From NCBI GenBank assembly GCA_947306025.1, contig CAMZFJ010000020.1:1-13172 (forward strand): 13,172 nt of DNA. Reading direction: 5' to 3'. Source of the DNA: an uncultured Fibrobacter sp. Lineage in GTDB: Bacteria > Fibrobacterota > Fibrobacteria > Fibrobacterales > Fibrobacteraceae. Position 1 is the stretch's first letter. The number at the start of each line of letters is the position of its first letter. Under the pieces are notes generated by a model. It was given only the letters and a program-made list of their open reading frames with translations, was not told the DNA's origin and did no database searches. A program made the translations under genes and the position numbers. Shown in pieces: positions 7,455 through 13,172 of the stretch.

Positions 7455-8870
7455 ATGGTAGCACTAAATAAGTCAAAGAAAGAAATTGAGTATCTCTGTA
7501 CGGAATGTGGCAATACGACTCCCAAGTGGGCGGGCAAGTGCCCGTTTTGTGGAGCGTGGAGCTCGCTAAAGGAACATGTCATTGAAAGAACTGCTGAGGT
7601 GGGGCGTGCTGGGCGCGGGCTTGGCGGCCCGGTGCACAAGGTTGTGTTGCTCAAGGATGTGGCAACGGAAGATACGCGCCGCTTGAGTACGGCGAATTCG
7701 GAATTTGACCGAGTGCTTGGTGGCGGTTTTGCTCCGGGGAGCTTGGTGCTGATTGGCGGCGATCCAGGAATTGGCAAATCGACGCTTGTGCTCACGACGC
7801 TTGCTACAATGAATGCGGCGGGCGTTAAAGCTTTGTATGTGAGCGGCGAAGAAAGTGCCTGCCAAGTGAAACTCCGCAGCGAGCGATTGAATGTTTCGGG
7901 GAGCGATATGATGCTCCTTTGCGAAACGAATCTCGAAAAGATTTTGGAGCAGGCACGTGAGGTGAAACCTCAGGTGCTCGTGATTGACTCTATCCAGACG
8001 GTTTATAAGAGCGAATTGGCAGGGACGCCCGGGTGCGCAACGCAGTTGCGCGAATGTACGCTCGACTTGATGGTCTTTGCGAAAAACTCCGGTTGCATTA
8101 CGATTTTGATTGGGCATGTGACAAAGGACGGGCAGATTGCCGGTCCGAGAATCTTGGAGCACATGGTCGATACGGTGGTGTATTTCGAGGGCGACCGGAA
8201 TCATCAGTACAGGATTTTGCGAACCATCAAAAATCGCTTTGGTGCAACCGATGAAATCGGCGTTTTCGAGATGACGAGTCATGGACTCAATCCGGTGCTC
8301 AATCCAAGCAAGGTGTTTTTGCAGGAAGGCGTGCCGCCCACGCCGGGGAGCGCCGTTTGCTGTACGATGGAAGGCTCTCGGGCGCTGTTGTTCGAAACGC
8401 AGGCGCTCGTGAACCAGACCAATTTTGCCGTGCCGCAGCGAGTCGCAGCGGGGATTGACCCGAAGCGTTTGACGATTATCCTCGCGCTTTTGGAAAAGTT
8501 CGGAGGCGTGACGATTGGGGCGTCGGATGTGTTTGCGAGTATCGCTGGAGGTATGAAGGTGAATGATGCTTCGTCGGACTTGGCGCTCGCGCTTGCTGTG
8601 GCGAGCAATCATTTGAACATCCCGATATCTAGGCAGACGATTGCGATTGGCGAACTTGGACTGTCTGGCGAGGTGCGTGGCGTAAGCCTCTTGGAACAGC
8701 GACTTAAAGAAGCTCATCGCTTGGGAATGACTGAAGCTGTAGTGCCTGCGAGTTGCAAAATCGCGGAAAACATGGGCTCGATGAAAGTCGTTCGCGTGCA
8801 TTCGCTTGCCGAGGCCATTAGCTGGCTGATGGATAAGGGCGGCGAAACCGCAGTAGGCAGTAGACAGTAG
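7455..8870 (+). CDS. radA: DNA repair protein RadA (branch-migration ATPase)
   Basis: RadA is a RecA-like, DnaB-related ATPase that helps process recombination intermediates. The protein is 471 residues from this start. The N-terminal C4 zinc finger uses Cys15, Cys18, Cys29 and Cys32 (CTECG...CPFCG). Walker A is GDPGIGKST (102-110) and Walker B is VLVIDSIQ (174-181). The RadA-specific KNRFG motif is at 259-263. A C-terminal Lon-protease-like domain spans about 285-460. The reading frame stays open upstream to a TTG at 7425, but that lies in the terminator stem, and the zinc finger fits the ATG at 7455. No Shine-Dalgarno is present. The last residues, AVGSRQ, and the TAG stop come from heptad array 2, so this C-terminus is not ancestral RadA sequence. 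Confidence 0.97.
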   Translation: MVALNKSKKEIEYLCTECGNTTPKWAGKCPFCGAWSSLKEHVIERTAEVGRAGRGLGGPVHKVVLLKDVATEDTRRLSTANSEFDRVLGGGFAPGSLVLIGGDPGIGKSTLVLTTLATMNAAGVKALYVSGEESACQVKLRSERLNVSGSDMMLLCETNLEKILEQAREVKPQVLVIDSIQTVYKSELAGTPGCATQLRECTLDLMVFAKNSGCITILIGHVTKDGQIAGPRILEHMVDTVVYFEGDRNHQYRILRTIKNRFGATDEIGVFEMTSHGLNPVLNPSKVFLQEGVPPTPGSAVCCTMEGSRALLFETQALVNQTNFAVPQRVAAGIDPKRLTIILALLEKFGGVTIGASDVFASIAGGMKVNDASSDLALALAVASNHLNIPISRQTIAIGELGLSGEVRGVSLLEQRLKEAHRLGMTEAVVPASCKIAENMGSMKVVRVHSLAEAISWLMDKGGETAVGSRQ

Positions 8871-8885
8871 GCAGTAGACAGTAAT
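8851..8885 (+). repeat. Heptad array 2 (TAG strand = plus), overlapping the radA 3' end
   Basis: Five exact 7-bp units read CAGTAGG, CAGTAGA, CAGTAGG, CAGTAGA, CAGTAAT, so there is also a 14-bp higher-order repeat. The radA TAG stop (8868-8870) lies in the third unit, and the first 20 bp of the array are coding sequence. Confidence 0.9.
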
Positions 8886-8894
8886 TCCCTTTAT

Positions 8895-8987
8895 AGTCAT
8901 TCTCGACCAAACGAAGTGAGGGAGGGAATCCATACAGTTCAATAAAAATGTTAATTAAACAAGTATGGATCCTCTTCGAGAATGACT
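8895..8987. repeat. Palindromic intergenic element (REP/MITE-like)
   Basis: A perfect 12-bp outer inverted repeat, AGTCATTCTCGA (8895-8906) with TCGAGAATGACT (8976-8987), encloses an inner 8-bp inverted repeat, ATCCATAC (8928-8935) with GTATGGAT (8963-8970). The central loop is AT-rich and about 27 nt. The left arm carries about 16 extra bases between the two stems, so the fold has an asymmetric bulge. The outer motif resembles the widespread GTCATTC...GAATGAC class of bacterial intergenic palindromes (recognition from memory, not searched). It sits exactly between heptad arrays 2 and 3. Confidence 0.75.
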
Positions 8988-8989
8988 TG

Positions 8990-9031
8990 TAACCCCTAAC
9001 CCCTAAAACCTATTACCTAATACCTATAAAA
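8990..9031 (-). repeat. Heptad array 3 (TAG strand = minus)
   Basis: Six plus-strand 7-bp units read TAACCCC, TAACCCC, TAAAACC, TATTACC, TAATACC, TATAAAA; the last is degenerate. On the minus strand this gives TTAGGGG-like and TTAGG-like units. The array lies just past the terminator of the pentapeptide-repeat gene and ends 2 bp from the palindromic element. Confidence 0.8.
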
Positions 9032-9032
9032 A

Positions 9033-9060
9033 CAAAAAAGGACGCTCGATTGAGCGTCCC
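9033..9060 (-). terminator. Intrinsic terminator of the pentapeptide-repeat gene
   Basis: A perfect 8-bp stem, GGACGCTC (9040-9047) with GAGCGTCC (9052-9059), has a GATT loop. On the minus strand it is followed by TTTTTTG and more T. It is 24 bp past the stop codon of the minus-strand gene. Confidence 0.92.
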
Positions 9061-9083
9061 TAATTTCCGTTATTCAATTGGGC

Positions 9084-10352
9084 TTATTTTTCGCCCGGTC
9101 TCTTGAAACCATAGGCGCGCGGATCAAAGCCGGCCGGGAACTTGGTTCTTTCGTTGTAGAACACCTTCTTGGCAGTGAACTTTTCAATCTTTGCACCGGT
9201 CAAGTCTGCACCGGAGAAGTCCACGTCTTCCATCTTGGTGTCTGCGTCAATCTTGACACCTTCCATCTTAGCATTGAGGAAGGTAACCTTGATGAGCTTT
9301 GCACCAGAGAAGTTTGCACCGGAGAGCTGAGCATTGTTGAATGCGGAACGTTCGATTGTGGAGTTCGCAAAGTTTGCCTTGGTAAGGTCGGCGTTGTCAA
9401 AGATGTCCTTGAAGACGTAAGCCCCGTCAAACACAGCCTTCATGAGTTCAGCGTAGTTGAACACGTTCTTGCTCACGTTAGCATCGAAGAAAGATGCCTT
9501 GTTGAGCTTGGTCTTGTCGAAGGTGCTCTTGGAAACATCGCCCTTGTCGAAGATAACGCCGTTCAAGTCGAGGTTCGTGAACTTCATGTTCTTGACCTTG
9601 GACTGGGCGAACTTAGCCTTCTGGAGCTGTGTTCTAGAGAGGTCCACGTCATTGAAGGTGGTCAAGGAAAGGTCAGCTTCCTGGAGGTTGACGTTGTTGA
9701 ACGTTGCACCGTCGAAGTCAGCCTGAGAAAGACCTGCCTTGGCAAAGTTCACGTTGTTGAGCTTGACGTCGGAGAAGTTTGCAGCGATGAGGTTGCAAGC
9801 CGTGAAGTCCGTCTTTTCCATGACAGTCTTGCGGAGGTCGCTGTTTGCCATCAAGGAACGAGAGAAGTCCATGTCCATAGCAGAAGCTTGGGTGAGGTCA
9901 GCCTTGCTGAAGTCGCATTCGTCAGAAACCTTCATAGCGTCGAGACGAGCGTTCTTGAGGTTGGCTTTCGGGAATTTGCTATCGAGAAGTGTTGCTCGGT
10001 AGAGGTTTGCGCCTTCGAGGTTTGCGCTTTCGAAGCTTGCAGAACGAATGTCTGCACCGCTAATCGTTGCACCAGCGAGGTTTGCGCCTTCGAAGTTTGC
10101 CTTGCTAATCACAGCGTTGCGGAAAGAAACTTCGGGAAGGTTTGCGCCTTCGAAGTTAGGTGCGTTACCGGTAGCGCGTTGGAAGTCCGTGACGCCCTTG
10201 ACTGCTCTAGCCTTCTGGAACTGGTAGTTGTCGATTTTCTTATCGCGGAAGGAGGTGTTCAGGTCCTTACCTCTGAAGTCTTGCGCAGACACGTTAAGCG
10301 CAAGAGCACTAAGGAGGCAGAGACCAAATTTATAGACGTTCTTCATATTCAT
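9084..10352 (-). CDS. Exported pentapeptide-repeat protein
   Basis: This 422-residue protein has a type I signal peptide: Lys4/Lys8, a hydrophobic stretch GLCLLSALALNV, and a likely cut after VSA at residue 23. It should therefore act in the periplasm or at the cell surface. Residues about 57-390 are pentapeptide repeats of the A(D/N)LXX type (NFEGANL, ADFDGATF, ANFSGAKL), predicted to form a right-handed quadrilateral beta-helix. The C-terminal FPAGFDPRAYG segment resembles caps seen on such proteins. An AAGGGA about 8 nt upstream selects the ATG at 10352; a TTG two codons further upstream and an ATG two codons downstream are less likely. Several repeats share near-identical DNA (see 10002-10155). 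It is monocistronic with its own terminator. The function is unknown, and known gyrase-mimicking pentapeptide proteins are cytosolic. Confidence 0.9.
   Translation of the reverse strand: MNMKNVYKFGLCLLSALALNVSAQDFRGKDLNTSFRDKKIDNYQFQKARAVKGVTDFQRATGNAPNFEGANLPEVSFRNAVISKANFEGANLAGATISGADIRSASFESANLEGANLYRATLLDSKFPKANLKNARLDAMKVSDECDFSKADLTQASAMDMDFSRSLMANSDLRKTVMEKTDFTACNLIAANFSDVKLNNVNFAKAGLSQADFDGATFNNVNLQEADLSLTTFNDVDLSRTQLQKAKFAQSKVKNMKFTNLDLNGVIFDKGDVSKSTFDKTKLNKASFFDANVSKNVFNYAELMKAVFDGAYVFKDIFDNADLTKANFANSTIERSAFNNAQLSGANFSGAKLIKVTFLNAKMEGVKIDADTKMEDVDFSGADLTGAKIEKFTAKKVFYNERTKFPAGFDPRAYGFKRPGEK
10002..10155 (-). repeat. Near-identical DNA copies inside the pentapeptide-repeat gene
   Basis: The 17-mer GGTTTGCGCCTTCGAAG occurs at 10079-10095 and 10139-10155. 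Close variants lie back-to-back at 10004-10020 and 10019-10035. They encode the FEGANL/LEGANL coils. Elsewhere in the gene the repeats are similar only at protein level, so these copies look like recent duplication or gene conversion. Confidence 0.7.
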
Positions 10353-10474
10353 AGTCAAATTCCCTTTATGAAAAAGTAAATCAAATAACGGATAGCCCTA
10401 AAATAACTAAAAAAATTGCAAAACTAACAATGAAAAATAAAAAGTGACCAAATAAATACTAATTTTACGTTGAA
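10353..10474. other. Divergent promoter region, about 120 bp, very AT-rich
   Basis: This region separates the exported pentapeptide-repeat gene (-) from the flavoprotein operon (+). A TTGCAA-16-TAAAAA pair near 10420-10447 could serve the plus strand. The minus strand has a loose TTGTTA-17-TTATTT. The plus-strand gene has no clear Shine-Dalgarno. No heptad array or hairpin is present here. Confidence 0.35.
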
Positions 10475-11671
10475 ATGACAACTTTTCGTTCAAATTCTTA
10501 CAATGCGGTGATTTGCGGTGCGGGGCCTGCTGGTCTTATGGCTGCTTTCCAGCTAGGAAAAATGACAGGCGGTGCCGGACGAATCCTTCTTTTGGATAAA
10601 AAGGAACCTTGGAAAGAGCCTATTTTTTGCGCCGAAGCTGTATCTACCCATCGTTTGAACGAATTGTGGCCGATTGACGAATCCTGGGTGCGCGGGAGTA
10701 TTTCCGGTATTTATTTTACTTCGCCCAAGGGTTACAAGGCTGAATTTTACAGTAAAGATTGCGGCCGTTTGCTCGACCGTTCCAAATTCCATCACGCGAT
10801 TGCCGATGCCTGTGTTGAAGCGGGTGTGGAATGCCGTTTTGACGCTCTTGTCAAAAGCATTTCGCGTAGCGAAGATGGCTGGAATTTGAATGTTCAGGTG
10901 GGCGAAGAATTATTCGAAATTTCGACCCAAACGGTTATCGATGCAACGGGGCCGGGCTGCCGCCTCACTCGTGGAATCCCTTGCCTAGAAGGGATTGAAT
11001 CGGGCGATACGGACTTGGAACCGGGAATTTTTGCTGTCGCCGAGGGTATTGAACACAAGCGTGACCATATCGACTTGTTCTACGGGAGTGAATTTCCGGG
11101 CGGTTACGGCTGGATTTTCCCGCGTGATGGCAAGGAAGTGAATATTGGTTTTGTTCTTGCGAAAGATGCAAAGCCCGATATGCCTTTGCGTGAAAAGCTC
11201 AAGCATTTTATTGATACCCATTATCCGGGAGCAAGTATCAAAGCTATTTATGGTGGCATGATTGCTTGCGGGCAGTCCGACAAGCCGCTTGCCAAGTGCG
11301 GGCTTTTTAAGGCGGGGGATGCTGCGAGTTGCGTAAACCCGATGAGCCGTTCGGGTATTGTTGAAGCGCTTTTGAGCGGAAAGATTACTGCGGAAGCGGT
11401 TTACGAATGGCTGAACGCCTCTGATGATGCGGCTCGTGCTCGCATTGAAGCTTCTGTCCTTGACCGCTGGATGGCTAAGCTTGGCAAGTCCCATTTGCAG
11501 ATTGCAAAAGCGAAGCCCGGGCTTGCAAAAATCAAGGACGAGCAGTTTGATAAGGCGGCGAAACGCTTGTCGAAGCTCCCGCGTGAAAAGCAGACGTTGT
11601 TGCGTATCTTCTTTGCTGTGTTGTGGTCTTGTCCGTCGGTAATTTGGAAAATGCGTTCTTTTTTGCACTAA
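10475..11671 (+). CDS. Geranylgeranyl-reductase-family FAD-dependent oxidoreductase
   Basis: This 398-residue flavoprotein belongs to the p-hydroxybenzoate-hydroxylase fold. The FAD-binding GAGPAG is at residues 15-20, with Asp41 ending strand 2. LDRSKFHHAIADACVEAGVE (100-119) is the second conserved helix. The ATGPG turn is at 157-161, GGYGWIFPRDG at 209-219, and the FAD ribityl/pyrophosphate motif GDAASCVNPMSRSGI at 281-295. GYGWIFP and the GDA...NP...G pattern are typical of geranylgeranyl reductases, which saturate isoprenoid double bonds in lipids or quinones. The exact substrate is unknown. The last 30 residues are hydrophobic and aromatic and may touch the membrane. It is first in an operon: sufE starts 1 nt after its stop codon. 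Confidence 0.85.
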   Translation: MTTFRSNSYNAVICGAGPAGLMAAFQLGKMTGGAGRILLLDKKEPWKEPIFCAEAVSTHRLNELWPIDESWVRGSISGIYFTSPKGYKAEFYSKDCGRLLDRSKFHHAIADACVEAGVECRFDALVKSISRSEDGWNLNVQVGEELFEISTQTVIDATGPGCRLTRGIPCLEGIESGDTDLEPGIFAVAEGIEHKRDHIDLFYGSEFPGGYGWIFPRDGKEVNIGFVLAKDAKPDMPLREKLKHFIDTHYPGASIKAIYGGMIACGQSDKPLAKCGLFKAGDAASCVNPMSRSGIVEALLSGKITAEAVYEWLNASDDAARARIEASVLDRWMAKLGKSHLQIAKAKPGLAKIKDEQFDKAAKRLSKLPREKQTLLRIFFAVLWSCPSVIWKMRSFLH

Positions 11672-11672
11672 T

Positions 11673-12125
11673 ATGAGTATGCCAGAAAGTATTGTTGATC
11701 GTCAAGAAAAGATTAGGGCCAAGTTTGCCTCGTTTAGCGACCCCGATGACAAGTGGAAGTTCCTCTTGGATTTGGCTCGTGAGCACAAGGGCATGGATGC
11801 TTCGCTCAAGGCTGAAAAGTTCATTATTCAGGGCTGTGCCTCGACGATGTATCTTGTGCCGAAATTTGAAAACGGAAAGATCCATTTCGAAATGGATGTT
11901 GAAGGCGGTACGACGAACCCGCTGATTAGCCGTGGTCTCGGTGCGCTTGCCTTGCAAATTTTCAATGACATGACTCCGGCGGATATCCTTTCGGTGGATC
12001 CGACATTCTTTCAGCAGATTGGTTTGAATGTGGGGCTTTCGCCGACACGTTCGAACGGATTTGCAAGCTTGATGAAACAGATTTATTTATATGCACGCGT
12101 CTTTGACGCAATTTCAAAAAAGTAG
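11673..12125 (+). CDS. sufE: SufE-like cysteine desulfuration protein
   Basis: This 150-residue protein belongs to the SufE/CsdE family, which takes persulfide sulfur from a cysteine desulfurase (SufS/CsdA) and passes it to Fe-S cluster assembly. The acceptor cysteine is Cys55 in FIIQGCAST. GLGALALQIFNDMTPADIL (about 88-106) and LSPTRSNGFASLMKQI (122-137) are clear family motifs. No sufS or sufBCD is in the window, so the gene is detached from a suf cluster here. The ATG comes 1 nt after the flavoprotein stop, with no separate Shine-Dalgarno, so translation probably depends on coupling. A second ATG two codons in is possible. The next gene follows at 9 nt. Confidence 0.93.
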   Translation: MSMPESIVDRQEKIRAKFASFSDPDDKWKFLLDLAREHKGMDASLKAEKFIIQGCASTMYLVPKFENGKIHFEMDVEGGTTNPLISRGLGALALQIFNDMTPADILSVDPTFFQQIGLNVGLSPTRSNGFASLMKQIYLYARVFDAISKK

Positions 12126-12134
12126 GACTAATCT

Positions 12135-12815
12135 ATGTTTAGTTTTTTGAATGGAAAGAGCCCGTTTGATGAGGCCGAAGAAAAACTGGAAGCCGGTGAA
12201 ACCGTTAACGGGAGACCGAAACTTTCGCAGACTCCGATTATGGGTTGGCAAGACGGTGTGTTCTTGCTCGTGCTCGCAGGTTTAATCGTGGGCGGGTATT
12301 ACTGGTACCAGTACACAAAGCAGCAAAGTGCAGAAGTGTTTGCTTCGTGCGATGCTATGTATGTCGCTGCAGAAACAAATGTTTTGAAGTATGCAGATGC
12401 CGAAGTCTGCTATAACGAAACGTGGGACTTGAGCTTCGTGAGCGATTCCATGGAAATCCTCCGCCAGAACCGCTTGGGCGCTATTGAAGATATGCGCAAC
12501 CAGCAGAAGGATTTGTATGCCGATGCCATGGGCGCTATGGCAGCCCGCGATACGGTGGCTGCATATAATATAGTGAAGGATTACAAGGGCCCGATGCTTT
12601 TGAGCCAGGGTGACCGCAAGGATTGGAATAAGATTGCCAATAGCGATGAAGTTAAGGCTTGTGTGGCCGCCGCCGCCCGCGCCGATTCGATTGCGAAGGC
12701 TAAGGCTATTGCGGATTCTTTGGCTCAGGTTGCTGCGGAACTCCGTGCAAAGGCTGTTGCTGATTCGATTGCAAAGGTGAACAAGAAGCTTGCGAAAAAG
12801 AAACGCAAGAAGTAA
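12135..12815 (+). CDS. Membrane-anchored hypothetical protein with Ala/Lys-rich C-terminal repeats
   Basis: I do not recognise this 226-residue protein. It has a charged N-terminal 40 residues, one membrane span (about 41-58, GVFLLVLAGLIVGGYYWY), and a mostly helical domain with cysteines at 72, 92 and 176. The tail (182-226) repeats ADSIAKA / IADSLAQ / VADSIAK in heptad-like spacing and ends in a lysine/arginine run. The tail should form a long helix or coiled coil. Similar ADSIAKA tails recur in Fibrobacter proteins (from memory). TAGGA overlaps the sufE stop and lies 7 nt before the ATG, so it is the third gene of the operon. It has no evident link to Fe-S assembly. Confidence 0.8.
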   Translation: MFSFLNGKSPFDEAEEKLEAGETVNGRPKLSQTPIMGWQDGVFLLVLAGLIVGGYYWYQYTKQQSAEVFASCDAMYVAAETNVLKYADAEVCYNETWDLSFVSDSMEILRQNRLGAIEDMRNQQKDLYADAMGAMAARDTVAAYNIVKDYKGPMLLSQGDRKDWNKIANSDEVKACVAAAARADSIAKAKAIADSLAQVAAELRAKAVADSIAKVNKKLAKKKRKK

Positions 12816-12823
12816 TTCGGGGC

Positions 12824-12851
12824 TATTAGTCAGTGGTCAATGGTCATTAGA
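12824..12851 (+). repeat. Heptad array 4, left half (TAG strand = plus)
   Basis: Four 7-bp units read TATTAGT, CAGTGGT, CAATGGT, CATTAGA. The array starts 9 bp past the stop of the plus-strand membrane protein gene. It is the mirror partner of the right half at 12859-12893. Confidence 0.75.
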
Positions 12852-12872
12852 AGTTATACAATAACTAATGAC
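12843..12872. terminator. Hairpin at the centre of mirrored heptad arrays, possible bidirectional terminator
   Basis: GTCATTAG (12843-12850) pairs with CTAATGAC (12865-12872), and inside it TTAT (12854-12857) pairs with ATAA (12861-12864) around an ACA loop, leaving a 3-nt AAG bulge. The flanking heptads extend the pairing imperfectly. It lies between convergent genes. There is no T-tract on either side, so it is not a textbook intrinsic terminator. Confidence 0.5.
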
Positions 12873-12893
12873 TAATAACTACTGACCAACAAC
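12859..12893 (-). repeat. Heptad array 4, right half (TAG strand = minus), overlapping the tsaE 3' end
   Basis: Five 7-bp units read on the minus strand as GTTGTTG, GTCAGTA, GTTATTA, GTCATTA, GTTATTG. The TAG stop of tsaE (12879-12881) spans a unit junction, and its last codons (Val-Val-Gly-Gln) come from the first two units. Confidence 0.75.
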
Positions 12894-13172
12894 TTCCAAA
12901 GTAATTTCTCGTTCAGTTTCAGAAAGAATTTGGATTTTAACGACGTGGGTGATGCCTGCGTCGTTTTCTTCTAGGCGTTCGGGCCATTCGATAAGGCTGA
13001 TGCCGCTTTCGAGATAATCCGGATCCATGCCGACTTCGTAGAGGTCGGCGCCGCCTTCGAGACGGTAGAGGTCGAAGTGGAAAATGGGCGGGTTGTTCGG
13101 GTATTCGTGGAGGATGGTGTAGGTCGGGGAGCAAACGGTGCCGTCGAAACCGAGCCCCTTGCAGATGCCGCG
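12879..13172 (-). CDS. tsaE: tRNA threonylcarbamoyladenosine biosynthesis ATPase TsaE (5' end off window)
   Basis: The C-terminal 97 residues are visible, running off the window edge at 13172. TsaE is the P-loop ATPase that works with TsaB and TsaD to make t6A37 on ANN-decoding tRNAs. Family motifs seen are SPTYTILHEYP (about visible residues 15-25), FHFDLYRL (31-38), and the C-terminal GISLIEWPERL (57-67). The Walker A motif would lie upstream of the visible part. The final Val-Val-Gly-Gln and the TAG stop are inside heptad array 4, so the natural C-terminus has been replaced or extended by repeat DNA. The gene is convergent with the flavoprotein operon. Confidence 0.92.
   Translation of the reverse strand, partial: RGICKGLGFDGTVCSPTYTILHEYPNNPPIFHFDLYRLEGGADLYEVGMDPDYLESGISLIEWPERLEENDAGITHVVKIQILSETEREITLEVVGQ

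Noticed and set aside
7566..8942. A 458-codon minus-strand open frame opposite radA
   Set aside because: It is a shadow of a clearly conserved gene, with no family motifs and a His/Arg-rich composition typical of antisense frames.
8851..9031. Possible CRISPR-like repeat region
   Set aside because: The units are 7 bp with no spacers, and no cas gene is present. They are simple tandem arrays around a palindrome.
9078..10379. A 433-codon open frame on the plus strand covering the whole pentapeptide-repeat gene
   Set aside because: It is antisense to a gene with a signal peptide, ribosome binding site and terminator. Its translation is a periodic Val/Cys/Glu mix produced by the pentapeptide coding repeats.

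Overview
The window looks like chromosomal housekeeping DNA from a Gram-negative anaerobe. A Fibrobacter-type organism (Fibrobacterota) fits best. This is inferred from moderate GC, very AT-rich spacers, a hypothetical membrane protein ending in Ala-Asp-Ser-Ile-Ala-Lys repeats, an exported pentapeptide-repeat protein, and mixed use of Shine-Dalgarno signals. No 16S or other decisive marker is present. No tRNA, rRNA, CRISPR array, transposase or phage gene was seen.

Layout. Bases 1-274 (-) hold the 5' part of a YchJ/SEC-C family gene. Bases 472-2562 (-) carry an XRE-type regulator, rlmN (23S rRNA A2503 methylase) and a TPMT-like methyltransferase that overlaps rlmN by 7 bp. A short-chain dehydrogenase (2828-3565, +) follows. 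Next is a 1201-residue c-di-GMP signalling protein (3774-7379, +) with PAS-like regions, a degenerate GGDEF, an intact EAL, a degenerate receiver and a C-terminal PAS. It ends at a strong hairpin terminator that abuts radA (7455-8870, +). radA converges on an exported pentapeptide-repeat protein (9084-10352, -). A tight operon runs 10475-12815 (+): a geranylgeranyl-reductase-family flavoprotein, sufE and a membrane-anchored hypothetical protein. It converges on the 3' part of tsaE (12879-13172, -).

The most interesting signal is in the spacers. Five short arrays with an exact 7-bp period lie at 435-476, 8851-8885, 8990-9031, 12824-12851 and 12859-12893. Each has its own heptamer. All share a TAG/TTAG core, all lie at the 3' side of genes, and in all five cases the TAG-bearing strand is the sense strand of the gene that reads into the array. 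Three genes (the TPMT-like gene, radA, tsaE) end with a TAG stop inside an array, so array DNA supplies their last codons. Two pairs are mirror images: one flanks a 93-bp palindromic element behind radA, and the other forms a hairpin between the last two genes. I know of no described system in this lineage that matches. The nearest analogy is the heptanucleotide STRR repeats of heterocystous cyanobacteria.

A second theme is translation initiation. About half the genes have a good Shine-Dalgarno. rlmN, radA and perhaps the regulator have none, but have -10-like hexamers 8-10 nt before the ATG, as expected for leaderless or nearly leaderless transcripts.
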